Origin: Oscillospiraceae bacterium
GTDB lineage: Bacteria > Bacillota > Clostridia > Oscillospirales > Ruminococcaceae
Length of the DNA stretch: 64,000 nucleotides
NCBI GenBank assembly: GCA_017427265.1
Contig: JAFRTG010000035.1
Coordinates: 46,745 to 110,744 of the forward strand
Reading direction: 5' to 3'
The notes beneath the pieces are model-generated. The model saw only the letters and a list, made by a program, of their open reading frames with translations. It did not search any database and was not told the origin of the DNA. Every line of letters begins with the position of its first letter. Position 1 is the first letter of the stretch. A program made the translations under genes and the position numbers. Below are positions 61,058-64,000 of the stretch, in pieces.

Positions 61058-63475
61058 TCAAACAATCTCTGCCTGATCAATCGGAAATCTTGCAAATACT
61101 AAAACTGTGCAAGGGTATCGCAACAGTCTTGCACGACCAACGGCTTGCTCAAGATTTGATTCGATCATCCACAGCTGTACAGTCCTGAGCTTGTGGTTTG
61201 TAAAGGTATTGAGGTAGAATTCATATCCATTATACTCGATTCTCTTGTATCTCCATGTGTCTTTCTCTGGCTCGACTCCCATTAACATCCCATACAATTT
61301 ATATACGGTCTCATGCGTATTGGGTAAACCGACAACGGCAATATCCTTGCCTTCCAACACATTCAGTCCTTCAATCGCTCCGTAGTGATATTCGGTCTGG
61401 AATATCTCTGTGCAGCATTTAAACGTAATAACGGGCTGAATGTCTATGATTTGTTTGATGTTCGCTATTAACTGAGTGCTTTCTTCGGAACCAGTCAGTT
61501 TTTTTCGGCTATAAGAACTATCTGTGTACTGTAAAACCCTACCCAGATATTTTGCCTGTTTACAGCGGTACGTTGTAATGGTTGTATACGGGAACAGCCA
61601 CTTATACAGATCGGGATTTGCGGTTGCGGACATGATGGTGATATTATTGGTCGGTAACCAGGTGCTTTTGATATAGGTAATATCATCATCGTTTTTGATG
61701 AGAACTCTTGCGTTCAATAGATCCAGTACATTTGTTTGGATACCGTCAATCAATTCCGCCAGATCATCTTCAAGTAGATGAGGACTTGCATTATGATGAT
61801 GTCGCTGATAAGTTGGCCCTGTCAGGATTCTCTTTATTCTGATTTTCGCTGTCTCATCAAAATAGTCCATTTTCATCGCACGCTTTATATCATCAATCTG
61901 TACTGTAACAGTAGGAAATGCGGTGCTTAAGATATCTTCGTCTATTATGACTGTTCTTCCCATCAACAACGGTGAAGTATCCCTTAAATACAAAAAACGC
62001 TGATGCGTCATTAACAAGTGGCCTTCAAAACCATATGCCGCGTCAAGCTTTTCAAGGTATTCTTCGATCTTGAACCGATCTGGATCATCTTTCTCTAACT
62101 TGTTTGCAATGCTGCGGATATGCTGTAAACCGATCCTGCCAGCCCCGATTCGATATATTTTTTCAATTTGGGCTATAAGTTTATCAGATATCTGCGGAAA
62201 CTCTGGAAAACAAAAAATATCCGTTACGCCGAGTGCAAGTGCTTTCTCATATAATTCACTAATAAGCTTATGTGTCGGTGCTGCTATAATAAACTTCTTG
62301 TCTGTGGATTTGAGATAATGCAGATAGGTGTTAGTTTTGCCAAGCCCTGTCTGAGCGATAATAAGCTTTATTCCATAAGTATCCCCTTCTACAGCTTGCC
62401 GGAAATTGTCAGCTAAACTCTCCTCTGCGTCATGAACCGAAACATACTCTTTTTTGTAGATTGGTCGAATTCCGTATTTACCAGCATCAACTGTCAAAAG
62501 CATATTTTTATAGTGCGGACACGACGATTCATGCGGACATTGTTGACAGGACTGTGGATGATAGTTCATGTCGATCAGGGTATTAAGGATCATCTTCCAG
62601 CTGCGCGTATGGTATGCTTCACAATGCGAATTTACAGGAGAATTAATGATCTGTAGAAATTTGTTTTTTCCTTTATCTGCGTTGATCAAATTGGTTGCAA
62701 TAAGAAAGAGCTCTTTATAATAGTAGTACTCTTTCCCTTCAACAAAATCACGATAGAGCTGACAACGTTCTTTCAAAACATTAAAGTCTATATGGCTGGT
62801 TCTTCGTCTGCCATCACTTTCCTGGCAAACTGCGTGAATCGGCACTTTTTTTCGTATTTCAACACCAGCAGAATCATAGAATTTGCGGAGATGAGCAGTA
62901 TAGTGACTTTCTCCATATCGGTCATACATATAACAATTCAGCGCTATCGTCAAGTCATTCATAGTAAACTCTACTGGCTGTTCGGCCAAATACAGAAGCC
63001 CTTTGGTACTGCCGAAAAACATACGAGCTACATCAGAACAGTGGGCGTCACATTCCTCAAAGATCTTCATCAATATAAGCATGATTTCCTTCGCACGAGA
63101 TACATCGGTAATAAATCGGTCTGCGGCAAATACCACACGAAATTTCTCATGCTCTGAAGTCCATGAAAAGCTCCTGTATGCAAACAGAATCGGTATACGA
63201 TACAAATCTGCACGATCCTTGATCTGTACGAAGCTAGCACCTTCATCAATATCTATCGCAAAAATCTGCATTCCTGCGAAATTCTCCGATTTTCTTGAAC
63301 CGTTGAATAATGCAGGAGCAAATGTACAGCCTGACTCCCCTACTTGACGAGCCAGAAAGCTATATGATAGCTTATTGGGTTTCAGCCCCCGCGAAATCAT
63401 TGCGACTTCTTTACCTTCTGGTTTTTTACGATATTTCTCTCCATAAAACGATACCGCGTACTCTTTTTCACTCAT
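61058..63475 (-). CDS. Primase-helicase-like replication protein
   Basis: An 805-residue protein. Near residue 70, FAIDIDEGASF has the D-x-D of archaeo-eukaryotic-type primases (PrimPol), and ARMFFGSTKG near 155 fits the same fold. Residues about 317-331 hold four Cys in CQQCPHESSCPHY plus one nearby, a zinc or iron-sulfur site. The C-terminal half is an SF2 helicase: IIAQTGLGKTNTYL (about 373), TVIIDEDI (about 510), IMSATANPDLY (about 612) and motif VI EQAVGRARLLRY (about 780). Such fusions replicate plasmids and integrative elements. The start codon lies in a strong hairpin. Assignment of the N-terminal part is less sure than the helicase. Confidence 0.8.
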   Translation of the reverse strand: MSEKEYAVSFYGEKYRKKPEGKEVAMISRGLKPNKLSYSFLARQVGESGCTFAPALFNGSRKSENFAGMQIFAIDIDEGASFVQIKDRADLYRIPILFAYRSFSWTSEHEKFRVVFAADRFITDVSRAKEIMLILMKIFEECDAHCSDVARMFFGSTKGLLYLAEQPVEFTMNDLTIALNCYMYDRYGESHYTAHLRKFYDSAGVEIRKKVPIHAVCQESDGRRRTSHIDFNVLKERCQLYRDFVEGKEYYYYKELFLIATNLINADKGKNKFLQIINSPVNSHCEAYHTRSWKMILNTLIDMNYHPQSCQQCPHESSCPHYKNMLLTVDAGKYGIRPIYKKEYVSVHDAEESLADNFRQAVEGDTYGIKLIIAQTGLGKTNTYLHYLKSTDKKFIIAAPTHKLISELYEKALALGVTDIFCFPEFPQISDKLIAQIEKIYRIGAGRIGLQHIRSIANKLEKDDPDRFKIEEYLEKLDAAYGFEGHLLMTHQRFLYLRDTSPLLMGRTVIIDEDILSTAFPTVTVQIDDIKRAMKMDYFDETAKIRIKRILTGPTYQRHHHNASPHLLEDDLAELIDGIQTNVLDLLNARVLIKNDDDITYIKSTWLPTNNITIMSATANPDLYKWLFPYTTITTYRCKQAKYLGRVLQYTDSSYSRKKLTGSEESTQLIANIKQIIDIQPVITFKCCTEIFQTEYHYGAIEGLNVLEGKDIAVVGLPNTHETVYKLYGMLMGVEPEKDTWRYKRIEYNGYEFYLNTFTNHKLRTVQLWMIESNLEQAVGRARLLRYPCTVLVFARFPIDQAEIV

Positions 63476-63512
63476 ATAAATCAGATCCTTTCTATCTGGA
63501 TTTATATGAGTG
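63469..63512 (-). promoter_or_regulatory. Start-codon hairpin with Shine-Dalgarno in the loop
   Basis: Minus-strand RNA folds as 13 perfect pairs (CACTCATATAAAT with ATTTATATGAGTG), one bulged C, then CAGAT with ATCTG, closing a seven-base loop AGAAAGG. The loop is the ribosome site and the ATG (63475-63473) is in the 3' arm, so translation of the replication protein is probably controlled here. As DNA it could also be an operator. Confidence 0.8.
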
Positions 63513-63663
63513 TTAGTTAGTTTGTACCTTTTTATCTTATTTCTTCACTAACCGGATCGGCATAGATGCGAATCGTGTTGTATCATGTTTTTTCTTTCTA
63601 ACGGGTGCCAACTATATCATAAAGATTTTTGTGTGCTTGGCTTTACAAAACACACCGTATAAT

Positions 63664-63836
63664 GAAATAAGCTGACATCAAGTGCAACGACAGAACAAGA
63701 GGGACAGCATATTTATATATGAGTATTAGAGTCACACATAGCCAAACCGGCAGAGATGAAGTCGATAATCGATATGGGCAGCGGGTTTGGCTTAGGAGAT
63801 CAGAGGCACACTGCGATTTGCCCTGATCTCCTTTTC
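63664..63836 (+). ncRNA. Candidate structured RNA
   Basis: A TATAAT (63658-63663; no good -35) is followed by two stems: AGCCAAACC (63740-63748) with GGTTTGGCT (63784-63792), enclosing a TCGATAATCGA palindrome, and AGGAGATCAG (63794-63803) with CTGATCTCCT (63823-63832) followed by TTT, a terminator-like end. No supported coding frame covers it. It may be a regulatory or antisense RNA of the element. Confidence 0.4.
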
Positions 63837-64000
63837 CTGTGTGTCCAGCCCATATCATCTCTCTCCTCAACAAGTCCCCAAATTTCAAGAGATCTCTATT
63901 AGACCGTGTGATATCCCGAGCCCTGGAAGAATTGAACAAAGCGCAAAAGCATCGCCGCAAGGCGGTCGATGTTCATTGCAATGATGCTGAGAACGATCGA
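63827..64000 (+). CDS. Possible start of a gene running off the right edge
   Basis: Frame open from 63827 to the end, with no ATG (a GTG at 63839 has no ribosome site). The last part reads SLLDRVISRALEELNKAQKH and then basic and acidic residues, which look protein-like. Too little is present to identify it. Confidence 0.25.

Larger units (their letters stand above)
50069..64000. mobile_element. Putative integrated element at the tRNA-fMet 3' side, right end outside window
   Basis: From the tRNA to the right edge the genes are a resolvase remnant, XRE-AbrB regulator, tyrosine integrase, resolvase, amidotransferase, amidoligase, DUF960, HerA/FtsK-like ATPase and primase-helicase, with intergenic gaps larger than in the core and visibly AT-rich DNA after 57 kb. 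A tyrosine integrase near a tRNA 3' end is typical of integrative elements. No second copy of the tRNA 3' end is seen, so the far attachment site must be beyond the window. The true left edge may lie anywhere between 50069 and 52611, since the regulator and hydrolase could be older insertions. Confidence 0.6.

Noticed and set aside
63643-63960. Minus-strand frame of 105 codons at the right edge
   Set aside because: No ribosome site, Cys/Arg-rich random composition, and it overlaps the structured RNA candidate and a more protein-like plus frame.

Overview
The window looks like a chromosomal segment of a cellulolytic, anaerobic Ruminococcus-type Firmicute (Oscillospiraceae). Evidence for this is two dockerin-bearing secreted proteins (a GH5 cellulase and a serpin) and a third with a dockerin-like tail, a HydF maturase for [FeFe]-hydrogenase, Rnf subunits, the clostridial gene order xseA-xseB-dxs-tlyA-nadK-argR-recN, and many near-consensus sigma-A promoters with 17-bp spacers. 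Species assignment is inference only; R. champanellensis or R. flavefaciens-like bacteria would fit.

Layout. 1-8.1 kb: housekeeping run xseAB-dxs-tlyA-nadK-argR-recN and a membrane acyltransferase, closely spaced on +. 8.2-13.2 kb: a small unknown protein, a dockerin-serpin, hydF (-) and a dockerin-GH5 cellulase (-). 13.3-21.2 kb: a membrane protein and the complete F1Fo ATP synthase operon atpIBEFHAGDC on -, with two stacked promoters and a hairpin between them. The c subunit carries two carboxylates at the ion site, a sodium-type signature. 21.2-25.5 kb: a sugar ABC importer (binding protein and two permeases, no ATPase) with a GH105 unsaturated-uronyl hydrolase, probably for pectin or rhamnogalacturonan fragments. 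25.5-28.4 kb: a 959-residue BspA-like repeat protein. 28.7-33 kb: a split 2-hydroxyacyl-CoA dehydratase activator/dehydratase-like pair. 33-41.7 kb: small membrane protein, histidine phosphatase, XRE regulator, rnfC-rnfD without the other rnf genes, a protein behind a double-palindrome operator, two lipoproteins, a radical SAM protein and a HAD phosphatase. 41.8-48.6 kb: two large degenerate enzymes, a histidine-kinase-like protein lacking its histidine and a P-type-ATPase-like protein lacking its catalytic motifs, then an rRNA 2'-O-methyltransferase.

48.7-64 kb is accessory DNA around an initiator tRNA-fMet gene: a serine recombinase on one side and, on the other, an apparent integrated element running off the right edge. 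The element carries a resolvase remnant, an XRE-AbrB regulator with a membrane alpha/beta hydrolase, a tyrosine integrase, a resolvase, a class II glutamine amidotransferase next to a zinc-finger amidoligase, a DUF960 protein, a HerA/FtsK-like ATPase and a primase-helicase-like replication protein. The DNA becomes visibly AT-rich from about 57 kb. Its most unusual items are the amidoligase/GATase/DUF960 group, a 19-bp motif shared by two leaders, an 18-bp hairpin that puts the Shine-Dalgarno of the replication gene in its loop and its start codon in the stem, and a structured RNA candidate near the right edge.

All calls are from reading the sequence; no database search, folding program or alignment was run.
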